DNA from: Sulfurihydrogenibium sp. YO3AOP1 | GTDB taxonomy: Bacteria > Aquificota > Aquificia > Aquificales > Hydrogenothermaceae | Reading direction: 5' to 3' | Assembly (NCBI RefSeq): GCF_000020325.1 | Contig: NC_010730.1 | Coordinates: forward strand, 670,001 to 734,000 | DNA: 64,000 nt | Shown here: positions 16,694-25,877 of the stretch, in pieces | Position numbering within the stretch: the stretch's first letter is position 1 | How the letters are laid out: each line of letters starts with the position of its first letter | Position numbers and translations under genes: made by a program | The notes under the pieces: generated by a model | Database searches by the model: none | What the model was told of the DNA's origin: nothing | The model's input: the letters and a program-made list of their open reading frames with translations, nothing else

Positions 16694-17604
16694 AAGGTTT
16701 AACTTTAACAGTAATCTTTGAAGCTTCAAGCTTAAACTATGGTGAATCTATAGGAAACATTTCAGAGCTAAAAAAACTTACAAGAGATGGTGAAGTATAT
16801 ACCTATATGTCAAGACAGGCTTTAAGGTACGAGGTCTTCAGAAAATTAAGAGAGCTTTTTAACGTAGATGCTGATAAAGAAGTTCCGTTATCAGATGAAA
16901 AAGGAACAATCCAGTTTAAACCAACAGCAAACATAAAAGATTATGTAGAAGTTGACCTATTTGGTTATATGAAAACTGATAAAGGTAAGGGTTCTTTGAC
17001 AAGGTCAGCGGTTGTTAGATTTTCTCCTGCTATATCATTATCTCCAATGGCTTTTGATGTAGAGTTTGGAGCTAATCATGACTTTGCAAAAAGAGCAAAA
17101 ACAGACCCTAATCCATTTCAGTTTGAAGTTCACAGTTCTTTGTATACCTATACAGTAGCAATAGATTTAGACAGGGTAGGAGTAGACCCAAACGATGGTA
17201 TAGAATTAGATGGCACTGAAAAAGCAAGAAGAGTAAATATGGTTCTTGATGCTTTAAAAATCTTAGATAGAGAGATTAAAGGAAGGACAGAAAATTTAAG
17301 TCCGTTGTTTGTAATTGGTGGACTTTATCCTGTTAAAAATCCATTCTTCCTTGGAAGGATAAAAGTAAACTACGATAGAAATCAAAGAAAGTACAGCTTA
17401 AACACAAAAGAAATAGAATCTGTTCTTAGCTTAAAGCTAAATGGTAATTCTGTAAAAGATTATACTTCTTGCGGGCTTGTAGAGGGCTTTTGGGCAAATG
17501 AAGACTATATTATACAAAATCTAAATGGAAAAACTATTAGCGATTTCTTTGAAGAGTTGAAGTCTAAGGTAAATCAGCACTATAACGTGAGACGTGAGAC
17601 GTGA
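16690..17604 (+). CDS. cas7: Cas7 (Cst2/DevR family), type I-B backbone
   Basis: 304 residues. Backbone subunit of Cascade that binds the crRNA spacer. The start KGLTLTVIFEASSLNYGESIGNISELKKL and the RDGEVYTYMSRQALRYEVFRKL block are typical of Cst2/DevR. ATGA overlap with cas8. Odd: the last residues NVRRET and the stop are made by AACGTGAGACGTGAGACGTGA, another copy of the CTCACGT repeat, so the original C-terminus appears to have been replaced or extended. Confidence 0.92.
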   Translation: MKGLTLTVIFEASSLNYGESIGNISELKKLTRDGEVYTYMSRQALRYEVFRKLRELFNVDADKEVPLSDEKGTIQFKPTANIKDYVEVDLFGYMKTDKGKGSLTRSAVVRFSPAISLSPMAFDVEFGANHDFAKRAKTDPNPFQFEVHSSLYTYTVAIDLDRVGVDPNDGIELDGTEKARRVNMVLDALKILDREIKGRTENLSPLFVIGGLYPVKNPFFLGRIKVNYDRNQRKYSLNTKEIESVLSLKLNGNSVKDYTSCGLVEGFWANEDYIIQNLNGKTISDFFEELKSKVNQHYNVRRET

Positions 17605-17628
17605 AACGTTGTTTATAGGAGTTAAATT

Positions 17629-18321
17629 ATGAGCATTTTAAGAGTAAGGCTATATCAAGAGTTTGCATGTTATAGAAAACCAATAACGTATGGATTTTGG
17701 GAGACCTATCCTCTCCCGCCGCTATCAACTGTAAAAGGATTTTTTCATAATGTAGTAGAGGCAAAAGAGTATATGCCCGCAAGATACGGCATTCAAGGAA
17801 AGTTTAAATCTGTTGTTCTTGACATGCAAAGTATGTACAAATTTGGTAGAAAAGACTCAGAAAACAAAGGAATTATCATAGAAGGTTTTAACAAGCCACT
17901 TTTAAAATCTCCAATATACGTATCTAATCTTTACGCAGTTGAGCTTACAATCTATATAGAGTCTAAATTAGAGTATTTAGAAAAGTTTAGAGAGAATCTT
18001 TTAAATCTTGAGTATCCATCACTTGGAAGAAAAGAAGACCTTGTAAGGGTTGACTCGGCAGATATAGTAGAGCTTATAGAAAGGGATTTGTTTGAAGACA
18101 GCTATCCATTAGAAAACGGAATCTATTTTTCAAAAGAAAAAGCAAAAGAGCTTGAAGTAAATGGAATAAACTACAGAATGAATTTTTACTACGAAAGTAA
18201 AAACGGCATAAGATTTTTTAAGAAAAAGGACGTTGTGTATGTTGATAATAAAAATTTAGAAATTGGAAGCATTCTATATGATAAAGAAGAGGATAAAGTT
18301 GTTGATTTAATCGGAGATTAA
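17629..18321 (+). CDS. cas5: Cas5 (Cas5t type), type I-B
   Basis: 230 residues. Caps the 5' handle of the crRNA in Cascade. Recognised by the N-terminal LRVRLYQEFACYRKPITYGFWETYPLPPLSTVKGFFHNVV, where the LPPLSTVKG-type stretch is conserved in Cas5. TATAGGAG precedes the ATG by several bases. The 24-base gap after cas7 is filled by the CTCACGT repeat. Followed one base later by cas3. Confidence 0.92.
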   Translation: MSILRVRLYQEFACYRKPITYGFWETYPLPPLSTVKGFFHNVVEAKEYMPARYGIQGKFKSVVLDMQSMYKFGRKDSENKGIIIEGFNKPLLKSPIYVSNLYAVELTIYIESKLEYLEKFRENLLNLEYPSLGRKEDLVRVDSADIVELIERDLFEDSYPLENGIYFSKEKAKELEVNGINYRMNFYYESKNGIRFFKKKDVVYVDNKNLEIGSILYDKEEDKVVDLIGD

Positions 18322-18322
18322 C

Positions 18323-20512
18323 ATGAATCAGTATATAGCCAAATTATCAGGAAATAACCAACAAACACTACAAGAACACACAGAAAAGCTTTTAGAGAAC
18401 TTTGAGATTTTAAAAAAATACATTCAATTAGACAAAGAAACAGAAAAAGCCGTTTATTTAGCTTGCTTATTTCATGATATTGGAAAAGCATCAAAAGAAT
18501 TTCAAGCAAAGATAGCAAAGCAAAAACCACAACCAAAGCAAGAAATACCTCACAATCTTCTATCTGCAGTAATTTTTTACTTTCTTAGAAAGCATTTCAA
18601 AGACAATATAGACTTATTCAGAAAAATACAGTATGCTGTAGCATACCACCATGACAGATATGATACAGATATTAACAAATCAAAGCCGATTTTAGAAGAT
18701 TTTGCCGTCAGAGTAGAAAATGACCTAAAAGATTGGATATTAGAAAAGCTAAAAATCTATGAAATTACTCAGCTAAACATTGATAAATCAAAACTGATTG
18801 ACGGATTACGTTCTGCATTAGAATTTAAAAAGCAGATTTTAAGAAATGAAAATTTTCTAAAAGATAAAAAAACAATTCTTTTAAAGGGCTTACTTCACAG
18901 GTTAGACCATGCAGCAAGTGCAGATGTAGAAGTAGAAAAGGGTTTAATAGAAGATTATCAAAGCATATTTATCAAAGGACTTTCAAAAAAGGGCATTAAT
19001 AAGCTGAAAGACTTTCAGAAAAAAGCTTTAGATTATAAAGATAAATCTGTTATTTTAACAGCATCAACAGGTATGGGAAAAACCGAATTTGCTTTAAATT
19101 GGGTAGCAGGAGATAAAGCTTTCTATACTTTACCTGTTCGTGTCTCTGTAAATTCAATGTATGAAAGAATATCAAACATTTTTGGAAAAGATAATGTAGG
19201 AATTCTCCATGCCAATACAACAGATTTTTATCTTAATCAATTTAAAAACTTAGAAGACAACGGAATAGAAGTTTTGATAAATCAAGTCCAATCAGTAAGA
19301 CAGTTATCTATGCCAATCACGGTTTCAACAGCAGACCAGATATTCTTAGCAACGCTTAAGTATTCAGGCTTTGAAAAAATATACGCAACACTTACCTACT
19401 CAAAAGTAATCGTAGATGAACCACAAGGCTATTCTCCCGACACTTTGGCGGTAATTTTAAAAGGACTTGAAGAAATATATAATCTTGGCGGAAAATTTTG
19501 CTTAATGACAGCAACAATGCATCCGTTCATAAAAGAGTATCTAAAAGACAAAGCAGAGATATTAGAGCCGGTATTTAATCCAGAGAAAAAACACAAGATC
19601 AAGCTTGTAGACAAAACAGTTGATGAGATGGTAGATTTTGCCATAAAAGAATACCAAAAAGGCAAAAAAGTATTAATACTTACAAACACAGTAAGAAAGG
19701 CACAGGAAGTTTACAAAGCCTTAGAAAATCTAAAACAGCCGATACAATTTCATCTTTTACACTCTCTATACATTCAAAAGACAAAAAGAGAAAAAGAAAT
19801 GCAGATACAAAACACAACCGAGCCGGTGATTTGGATTTCTACTCAGATAGTAGAGGCATCCTTAGACATTGATTATGATTTATTAATTACCGAACTTTCT
19901 ACAGCCGACAGCCTTATACAGAGAATGGGAAGAGTTTACAGAAAAACAGGAAGAACTATCACTCCAGACAACCAACCAAACATAATCATCTGCACAAAAG
20001 AACCATCAGGCAAAGGTAAAGTTTATGACAAAGAGATTGTAGATTATACTCTCAAAGAACTTGAAAAATACGATGAAAAAATTCTTACAGAAGAGATAAA
20101 GCAAGAGATTGTCAGCACTGTTTTTGACCTAAAAAGAATTGAAAACACAAACTTTTACAAAAAATTTGATAAAAATATAAAGCTTTTAGACTATGGCTTT
20201 ATGGCAGATAGTAAAAAAGAAGCACAGGATATATTTAGAGATATTATGAACTTATCAGTCATTCCAAAAGTGATTTTTGATAAAAATCAAGAAAAAATAA
20301 ACACTCTTTTAGAAAAGATTAATCAAAAAGACAAAATAGAAAGAATAAAAGCTATGCAAGAGTTAAACGATTTTACAGTGTCAGCACAGTTTTACAGAAT
20401 AAAAAACATAATTCCATACAAAGAAATTCTCATTTCAGACATTCCATACGATGATAAACTTGGCTTCAATCTTTTAGATAAAGACTATAAAGAGATTGGA
20501 GAAATTCTGTAA
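18323..20512 (+). CDS. cas3: Cas3 HD nuclease-helicase
   Basis: 729 residues, HD nuclease fused to a superfamily 2 helicase; degrades DNA marked by Cascade. HD motifs: His51-Asp52 in CLFHDIGKAS, His77 and the HHD at 109-111. Helicase motifs: Walker A as TASTGMGKTEF (about 246-256), DEPQ at 365-368 in place of the more usual DExH, and LMTATMH (motif III) near 394-400. The C-terminal helicase half has ISTQIVEASLDIDYD and QRMGRVYRKTGR (motif VI). All domains look complete, so DNA interference should be functional. One base separates it from cas5, none from cas4. Confidence 0.95.
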   Translation: MNQYIAKLSGNNQQTLQEHTEKLLENFEILKKYIQLDKETEKAVYLACLFHDIGKASKEFQAKIAKQKPQPKQEIPHNLLSAVIFYFLRKHFKDNIDLFRKIQYAVAYHHDRYDTDINKSKPILEDFAVRVENDLKDWILEKLKIYEITQLNIDKSKLIDGLRSALEFKKQILRNENFLKDKKTILLKGLLHRLDHAASADVEVEKGLIEDYQSIFIKGLSKKGINKLKDFQKKALDYKDKSVILTASTGMGKTEFALNWVAGDKAFYTLPVRVSVNSMYERISNIFGKDNVGILHANTTDFYLNQFKNLEDNGIEVLINQVQSVRQLSMPITVSTADQIFLATLKYSGFEKIYATLTYSKVIVDEPQGYSPDTLAVILKGLEEIYNLGGKFCLMTATMHPFIKEYLKDKAEILEPVFNPEKKHKIKLVDKTVDEMVDFAIKEYQKGKKVLILTNTVRKAQEVYKALENLKQPIQFHLLHSLYIQKTKREKEMQIQNTTEPVIWISTQIVEASLDIDYDLLITELSTADSLIQRMGRVYRKTGRTITPDNQPNIIICTKEPSGKGKVYDKEIVDYTLKELEKYDEKILTEEIKQEIVSTVFDLKRIENTNFYKKFDKNIKLLDYGFMADSKKEAQDIFRDIMNLSVIPKVIFDKNQEKINTLLEKINQKDKIERIKAMQELNDFTVSAQFYRIKNIIPYKEILISDIPYDDKLGFNLLDKDYKEIGEIL

Positions 20513-21022
20513 ATGGATTTAGAAACTCTAAAAGAGATAAGAATCACAGGCTTAAAGGTAAATTATTACTACATATGCAAAAGAAAATTATGGCTTTTTT
20601 CTAAAAATCTTAACTTTGAGAAAAACAATGATAAAATCATTCTTGGTCAAATACTTCATGAAAATTATTATAAATCAGAAAAAGAGAGGGATATTTTAAT
20701 TCAAGAGTTAATATCGATTGATATCGTTGATGATGATTACATAAGAGAGGTTAAATCTTCTGATAAAATGGAAAAAGCAGATACAATGCAGGTTGTATAC
20801 TATCTGTACGTTTTAAAACAGCTCGGAATTGAAAAAGTTGGACTTATAAACTATCCAAAGCAGAAAAAGAAGAAAGAAGTTTATCTAACAAAACAGTTGG
20901 AGCAAGAGCTTTTAGAATCTTTAAAAGATATAGAAAAAATCATCAATCAGCCTAATCCACCAAAATTAGAAAAACTTCCTTACTGCAAAAAATGTTCATA
21001 CTTTGAATTTTGCTTTGCATGA
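20513..21022 (+). CDS. cas4: Cas4 adaptation exonuclease
   Basis: 169 residues. RecB-like nuclease that trims prespacers and sets PAM-dependent orientation together with Cas1-Cas2. Four cysteines for an iron-sulfur cluster are seen: one in YYICKRKLWLF and three in the C-terminal YCKKCSYFEFCFA. Nuclease residues fit IREVKSSDKM and ADTMQVVYYLYVL. Directly abuts the cas3 stop. Confidence 0.93.
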   Translation: MDLETLKEIRITGLKVNYYYICKRKLWLFSKNLNFEKNNDKIILGQILHENYYKSEKERDILIQELISIDIVDDDYIREVKSSDKMEKADTMQVVYYLYVLKQLGIEKVGLINYPKQKKKKEVYLTKQLEQELLESLKDIEKIINQPNPPKLEKLPYCKKCSYFEFCFA

Positions 21023-21034
21023 GAGGTTTTTTAT

Positions 21035-22015
21035 ATGTCAAGAAGGTATTATATAAACAACAGTGGAAGGCTAAAAAGAAAAGAAAATACAATATTTTTT
21101 GAAATCAGTGAAAAAGAAAGAAAAATAATTCCAATAAACGATATAGACAGTATTTACATTTTTGGAGAAGTGGATTTAAACACAAAAGTTTTAAACTACT
21201 TAGCACAAAACGATATCCCTGTTCATATATTTAACTATTATGGCTACTATTCAGGATCATTTTTACCAAAAAAGAAAAATGTCTCAGGAATTTTGCTTGT
21301 AAGTCAAGTGAGTCATTACACAGATTATAGCAAACGTCTGTACTTGGCAAAAAGTTTTATAGAAGGAGGAGTTTATCATATCCTTAGAAATCTAAAAACC
21401 AATCAAGCAGAAGAAGAGGTTGAAAAAATCAATGAATTTTTAAAGCAATTGCCCGATGCAAACACAATAGAAGAGGTCATGGCGGTTGAAGGAAATATTA
21501 GAAATATTTATTACCAAGCATTTAATAAAATCATAAAAAATCAGGACTTTAAGATAGATAAAAGAGAGTACAACCCACCAACCAATCCTATCAACGCTTT
21601 AATTTCCTTTGGCAACTCTGTATTGTACAGTGTTATATTATCAGAGATTTATAAAACACATTTAGAGCCAACCATTAGCTACTTACACGAACCATCAGAA
21701 AGAAGATTCTCTTTAAGCTTAGATATATCAGAAATCTTTAAACCGTTAATAGTGGATACGGTGATTTTTAATCTTCTAAACTATGAAACGATAAATCTTT
21801 CTCATTTTAATCAGGATTTGAATTTTAGCTATCTAAACGATGAAGGAAGAAAGATTTTTTTAAAATATTTAGAGGATAAGCTAGAAACAACGATTAAGCA
21901 TAAAACATTACAGAGAAATGTAAGTTATAGAACATTAATAAGGCTTGAATGTTATAAGTTGATTAAGCATCTGCTTGATGAAGAGGACTATAAACCATTA
22001 AAGGCTTGGTGGTAA
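21035..22015 (+). CDS. cas1: Cas1 integrase
   Basis: 326 residues. Metal-dependent integrase that inserts spacers at the leader end with Cas2. N-terminal beta domain RRYYINNSGRLKRKENTIFF. Catalytic residues are visible as Glu in VMAVEGNIRNIYYQAF and His plus the following acidic residues in YLHEPSERRFSLSLDISEIFKP. AGAGG ribosome site. Sequence type fits I-B. One base before cas2. Confidence 0.95.
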   Translation: MSRRYYINNSGRLKRKENTIFFEISEKERKIIPINDIDSIYIFGEVDLNTKVLNYLAQNDIPVHIFNYYGYYSGSFLPKKKNVSGILLVSQVSHYTDYSKRLYLAKSFIEGGVYHILRNLKTNQAEEEVEKINEFLKQLPDANTIEEVMAVEGNIRNIYYQAFNKIIKNQDFKIDKREYNPPTNPINALISFGNSVLYSVILSEIYKTHLEPTISYLHEPSERRFSLSLDISEIFKPLIVDTVIFNLLNYETINLSHFNQDLNFSYLNDEGRKIFLKYLEDKLETTIKHKTLQRNVSYRTLIRLECYKLIKHLLDEEDYKPLKAWW

Positions 22016-22016
22016 G

Positions 22017-22283
22017 ATGTTTGTGATTATTTGCTACGATATTACAGACGATGGAAGACTTAACAAGGCAAGAAAGGTTTTGAGAAAGTATTTAAATTGG
22101 GTTCAGTATTCTGTTTTTGAAGGTAATATTAGCTATGGAAATTTAGAAAAGTGCTTGGCGGAAGTTAGTGAAGTGATTGATAAAAGGGAAGACAGTTTGT
22201 ATGTTTACATGACTGATTTTGAAAAGAGTATAAGAAAAAAGATCATCGGCAAAGACAAAAATCCATCTGATAATTTTATTTAA
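22017..22283 (+). CDS. cas2: Cas2
   Basis: 88 residues with a ferredoxin-like fold; structural partner of Cas1 in spacer integration. FVIICYDITDDGRLNKARKVLRKYLNWVQYSVFEGNI is the conserved N-terminal half with the Asp after the first strand. The last gene of the cas operon, followed by the leader region. Confidence 0.94.
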   Translation: MFVIICYDITDDGRLNKARKVLRKYLNWVQYSVFEGNISYGNLEKCLAEVSEVIDKREDSLYVYMTDFEKSIRKKIIGKDKNPSDNFI

Positions 22284-22331
22284 ATTTCTGCTGAGGGTGC
22301 TGTAAAAATTTTTGTAAATTTGCCTTTCCTT

Positions 22332-22422
22332 GTCATACTGAGGACGAAGTCCGAAGTATCTCTTTTTTGATTTTTGACTTGAAAAGAAAAAACATGAGAT
22401 TCTTCGCCGGCTGCAGAATGAC
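22332..22422. repeat. dispersed inverted repeat element (GTCATxCTGAG family)
   Basis: Two facing arms: GTCATACTGAGGACGAAGTC at the left and GATTCTTCGCCGGCTGCAGAATGAC at the right (each starting GTCATxCTG on its own strand), around an AT-rich loop. Outside, AAAAATTTTTGTAAATTTGC recalls the outer tails of the copies at 24485 and 30184. Non-coding. Confidence 0.7.
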
Positions 22423-22455
22423 AGTGTGGATTTTTAAAACACTCTCAATTTCTGC

Positions 22456-22485
22456 TTGACAGGTTAAAGATTTTTTTGATATACT
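22456..22485 (+). promoter_or_regulatory. candidate promoter upstream of the CRISPR leader
   Basis: TTGACA (22456-22461), 18-base spacer, TATACT (22480-22485). It faces the array but lies about 600 bases before it. No ORF follows, so it may drive a non-coding or long leader transcript. Confidence 0.4.
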
Positions 22486-22489
22486 TATT

Positions 22490-23081
22490 ACATGATTTTT
22501 AATTTTTAACTGAACCTTGGCAATTGAATAGGTAAACCCGCACAAGCTAATTTTACGTGAGAACGTGAGACGTGAGAAGCGAGACGTTGAAAGTTTGTTA
22601 ATCAATATCTTAGTTATTTTTATCTGATTGCTTGATTTCTTGGTGAGATGACTTAAGAGTCAGTGAAGCTAAGGTATTGGTAATGTGATTTTATTTTTTG
22701 ATGTTTGATTTAAGCTTGTGTAGTAATGGTTTGAAAGGGATTTTTTAAAAAGTAATTGTAAGTGTTTAATGAATTTAGCTTTTTGATTTTGAATTTTTTA
22801 ATTTTTAAGTTTTTGAGAATTTATAATTTTTTATTTTATAATTTTTTCAGATCGGGAAGTTAAGGAGTGATATTTTCCGCCCCTTTCTGAGTTTGGGGTT
22901 TTTGGAAGTCGGCTTGTGATGGGTAGTTAAAGGATAAAATATAATAATATATTTTCTGTATATCGAGGTTTGCGGAAAAAAACTTCAACTTGCCGATTTC
23001 TTAAAAATTTGGTATAATAGTTATCAGAATATTGATAGAGTAAGGTATAAGCGATTTTATTTTTGATTAAAAATTTAACGG
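22490..23081 (+). other. CRISPR leader region, AT-rich, no gene
   Basis: A non-coding stretch between cas2 and the first repeat. It has a CTCACGT-type repeat at about 22555-22588, a T-rich tract at 22740-22850, and a GC-richer block at 22855-22905. The last 100 bases hold the leader promoter. The degenerate repeat at the other end supports this side as the leader. Confidence 0.65.
22990..23018 (+). promoter_or_regulatory. leader promoter of the CRISPR array
   Basis: TTGCCG (22990-22995), 17-base spacer, TATAAT (23013-23018), with TGG just before the -10 giving an extended -10. Predicted start near 23025, about 57 bases before the first repeat. This fixes the direction of the array as plus. 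Confidence 0.65.
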
Positions 23082-24218
23082 GTTACATCTGAACCGTGTG
23101 GGTTATAAAAGTGTAAGAAAGGTATTGTTTTTAAATGTTGGAATGTGTTACATCTGAACCGTGTGGGTTATAAAACTCAAGTAAAGTCTTCATAGCTAAA
23201 ACCTCCTATAAGTTACATCTGAACCGTGTGGGTTATAAAAGTCTTTTTCATCTTTTCTTCTAACTTTAGCAACCTGTGTTACATCTGAACCGTGTGGGTT
23301 ATAAAAATACTTGATAGCGTAGGATTGATTAGAGAGTTGTTAGTTACATCTGAACCGTGTGGGTTATAAAATTTAAAAAATTTGATGTATATTATTATTA
23401 ACAATATAGTTACATCTGAACCGTGTGGGTTATAAAATCTTTTTAATAGGTGGTTTTCTTCTTGGCTCTATCTGTTACATCTGAACCGTGTGGGTTATAA
23501 AATAGCAAAAGCTAAGATAGTATTCATTGTTAAAGCCGGTTACATCTGAACCGTGTGGGTTATAAAACTTTTAACTCATATATAGAATTATTTTTAAATA
23601 TTTCGTTACATCTGAACCGTGTGGGTTATAAAAGTTTTTAAATTAACAAACTCTTCAGTTGAAAGCATGGTTACATCTGAACCGTGTGGGTTATAAAATT
23701 GAAACATACAACAGAGAAGAACATAAATTTGAGCAGTTACATCTGAACCGTGTGGGTTATAAAACTCAAGTAAAGTCTTCATAGCTAAAACCTCCTATAA
23801 GTTACATCTGAACCGTGTGGGTTATAAAAGTCTTTTTCATCTTTTCTTCTAACTTTAGCAACCTGTGTTACATCTGAACCGTGTGGGTTATAAAGTAATT
23901 TTAATCTTTCTTATGTATTAATTTTTAGTTTGTTACATCTGAACCGTGTGGGTTATAAAGGTTTAAAGTTGTTGGCTGGAATATTGAAATTAGCACTGTT
24001 ACATCTGAACCGTGTGGGTTATAAAGTACTTTTTACTCATCACACTTCACTCATCTATTCACGTTACATCTGAACCGTGTGGGTTATAAAGTTGGTCTTC
24101 CTTTTGAAGTAGGTTGACCCATTAAAAGTTACATCTGAACCGTGTGGGTTATAAAGGCAGTATTATGAGATCGGTGTTATGTTTATCTATTTAGTTACAT
24201 CTGAACCGTGTGGGTTAT
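23082..24218 (+). CRISPR. CRISPR array, 18 repeats and 17 spacers
   Basis: Core repeat 28 bases, beginning GTTACATCTGAACC and ending GTGTGGGTTATAAA; position 29 is A in the first twelve copies and G in copies 13-17. Repeats start at 23082, 23147, 23212, 23278, 23343, 23409, 23474, 23539, 23605, 23670, 23736, 23801, 23867, 23932, 23998, 24063, 24128 and 24194, a period of 65-66. Spacers are 36-38 bases. Internal AACC and GGTT can pair into a small hairpin. Layout resembles type I-B repeats of Haloferax (GTTTCAG-GAACC-TGTGGG), which suggests the plus strand is the crRNA strand. The last repeat is cut after GGGTTAT. Spacers 2 and 3 recur exactly as spacers 11 and 12. Confidence 0.99.
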
Positions 24219-24520
24219 GTAAAGTGAGGCGTGAGAAGTGAGATGTGAGACGTTAAATCCACACTGTCATTCTGAGTGAAGCGAAGAATCTCCTCTTTTT
24301 CTTTCTTTTCAAAAAACATTAAAAAATGAGATCCTTCACTTCGTTCAGGATGACAAAAAAGATCAAATAGTGTCATTCTTCAGCCGGCGAAGAATTTCCG
24401 TTCTTTTACATCTCACTTATTCACTTTCTCACCTTTTTAAAAAAGGAGATCCTTCGGCTTACAGCCTCAGGATGACGGACAAGGTAAACTCATAAAAATT
24501 TTGGAACACTCTCCAGCATT
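24219..24520. repeat. repeat-filled segment after the array
   Basis: It begins with a CTCACGT-type repeat (GTGAGGCGTGAGAAGTGAG) fused to the truncated last CRISPR repeat. A full inverted element follows at 24266-24354, with facing arms GTCATTCTGAGTGAAGCGAAG and its near reverse complement ending CGTTCAGGATGAC. A second, more degenerate pair runs 24371-24476. The tail GGTAAACTCATAAAAATTTTGG at 24484 ends in AACACTCTCC, the presumed outer end of the family. No gene. Confidence 0.7.
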
Positions 24521-24584
24521 CCATCTTGAAATTTTTAGTCAAAAAGGTTATCTTATTCAAATCAAATTTAAAATAGAGGCTTAT

Positions 24585-25877
24585 GTGAAAAACTTAAAGA
24601 TAAATTTTATAAGCTTAGGCTGTCCTAAGAATCTTGTAGATACAGAAGTTTTAATTGGAAAGTTAAACCAAGAAAATATAAGCTTTACAGCCAATCCGGA
24701 AGAAGCGGATGTTATATTGATAAATACATGTGGATTTATTGAGCCTGCCAAAGAAGAATCTATTGAAACAATCTTAGAAGCTGTCAAGCTAAAACAAAAT
24801 TCAAACAAAAAAATAATCGTTACAGGCTGTTTGGTAGAGCGTTATAAACAAGAGCTTGAAAAAGAAATTCCGGAAGTAGACTACTTCATTGACCTAAAAA
24901 ATCAATCTCAAATTCCAGTATTATTTGACATAAAACCCAAAGAAAACACAAAAAGAATAATATCGACTCCAAAACATACAGCCTACCTAAAAATCTCTGA
25001 AGGATGCGACCATACATGTAGTTTTTGTGCCATTCCAAACATCAGAGGAAAACATAGAAGTAAGCCAATAGAAGCATTGGTAGAAGAAGCAAAATATCTT
25101 GCAAATTTAGGCGTTAAAGAGTTAAACATTGTATCTCAAGATACAAGCTACTACGGATATGATTTATACGGAAAACCGATGCTGTTTGAACTTTTGCAGC
25201 ATCTTGAAAAAATAGATGGCATAAAATGGATAAGGCTTTACTATCTTTATCCATCAACAGTAGATGAGGATTTCTTTAAGTTCATAAAAGGCAGTGAAAA
25301 AATTCTTCATTATATAGAAATGCCAATTCAACACTCAGAAGATAAAATCTTAAAAGATATGATGAGAGGATATAGGAAGAAAAAACTTTATCAAATCCTT
25401 GAATGGAAAGAAAAATACACGCCGGATATGACAATCAGAAGCTCTGTTATTGTAGGCTATCCTACGGAGACAGAAGAGGATTTTGAAAACATGAAAAATT
25501 TTATACAAGAAGCTCAGTTTGATTGGCTTGGTGTTTTTGTATATTCCCATGAAGAAGGAACACCTGCTTACCAAAAGCATAAAGATAAAATCCCAAAAAA
25601 AGAAAAAATCAGAAGATTAAACGAAATTTCGGCACTGCAAGAAAACATCACAGAACAGAAAAATAAAAGCTTGATAGGAAAAGAATTAGATATAATAATT
25701 GATGGATTTTCAGAAGAATGGGAAACTCTGCCAATAGGAAGAAGTTATAGAAGTGCCTTTGAGATAGACGGCGCTGTATATGTAGAAACAACAGAACCTG
25801 TTAATGTTGGAGATATTATAAAAGTAAGAATAAAAGATACTATCGATAAATACGATGTTGTTGGAGAAGCTGAGTGA
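24585..25877 (+). CDS. rimO: ribosomal protein S12 methylthiotransferase RimO
   Basis: Radical-SAM enzyme that methylthiolates an aspartate of ribosomal protein S12. UPF0004 domain with three cluster cysteines in [22 protein letters not shown] and TGCLVERY; radical-SAM motif CDHTCSFC in [24 protein letters not shown]-terminal TRAM domain. The frame is open from 24501, but the added residues come from repeat-adjacent DNA. The GTG at 24585, with GAGG upstream, gives the expected [13 protein letters not shown] start and about 430 residues. First gene of an overlapping operon with mtnA, yvcK and nadB. Confidence 0.95.
   Translation: MKNLKINFISLGCPKNLVDTEVLIGKLNQENISFTANPEEADVILINTCGFIEPAKEESIETILEAVKLKQNSNKKIIVTGCLVERYKQELEKEIPEVDYFIDLKNQSQIPVLFDIKPKENTKRIISTPKHTAYLKISEGCDHTCSFCAIPNIRGKHRSKPIEALVEEAKYLANLGVKELNIVSQDTSYYGYDLYGKPMLFELLQHLEKIDGIKWIRLYYLYPSTVDEDFFKFIKGSEKILHYIEMPIQHSEDKILKDMMRGYRKKKLYQILEWKEKYTPDMTIRSSVIVGYPTETEEDFENMKNFIQEAQFDWLGVFVYSHEEGTPAYQKHKDKIPKKEKIRRLNEISALQENITEQKNKSLIGKELDIIIDGFSEEWETLPIGRSYRSAFEIDGAVYVETTEPVNVGDIIKVRIKDTIDKYDVVGEAE

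Noticed and set aside
22333-22605. Minus-strand open frame of 90 codons after cas2
   Set aside because: Covers an inverted repeat element and a CTCACGT repeat; composition not coding-like.
24026-24062. Spacer 15 derived from the genome's own CTCAC repeats
   Set aside because: It reads TACTCATCACACTTCACTCA, loosely like the repeats, but no exact stretch in this window supports self-origin.
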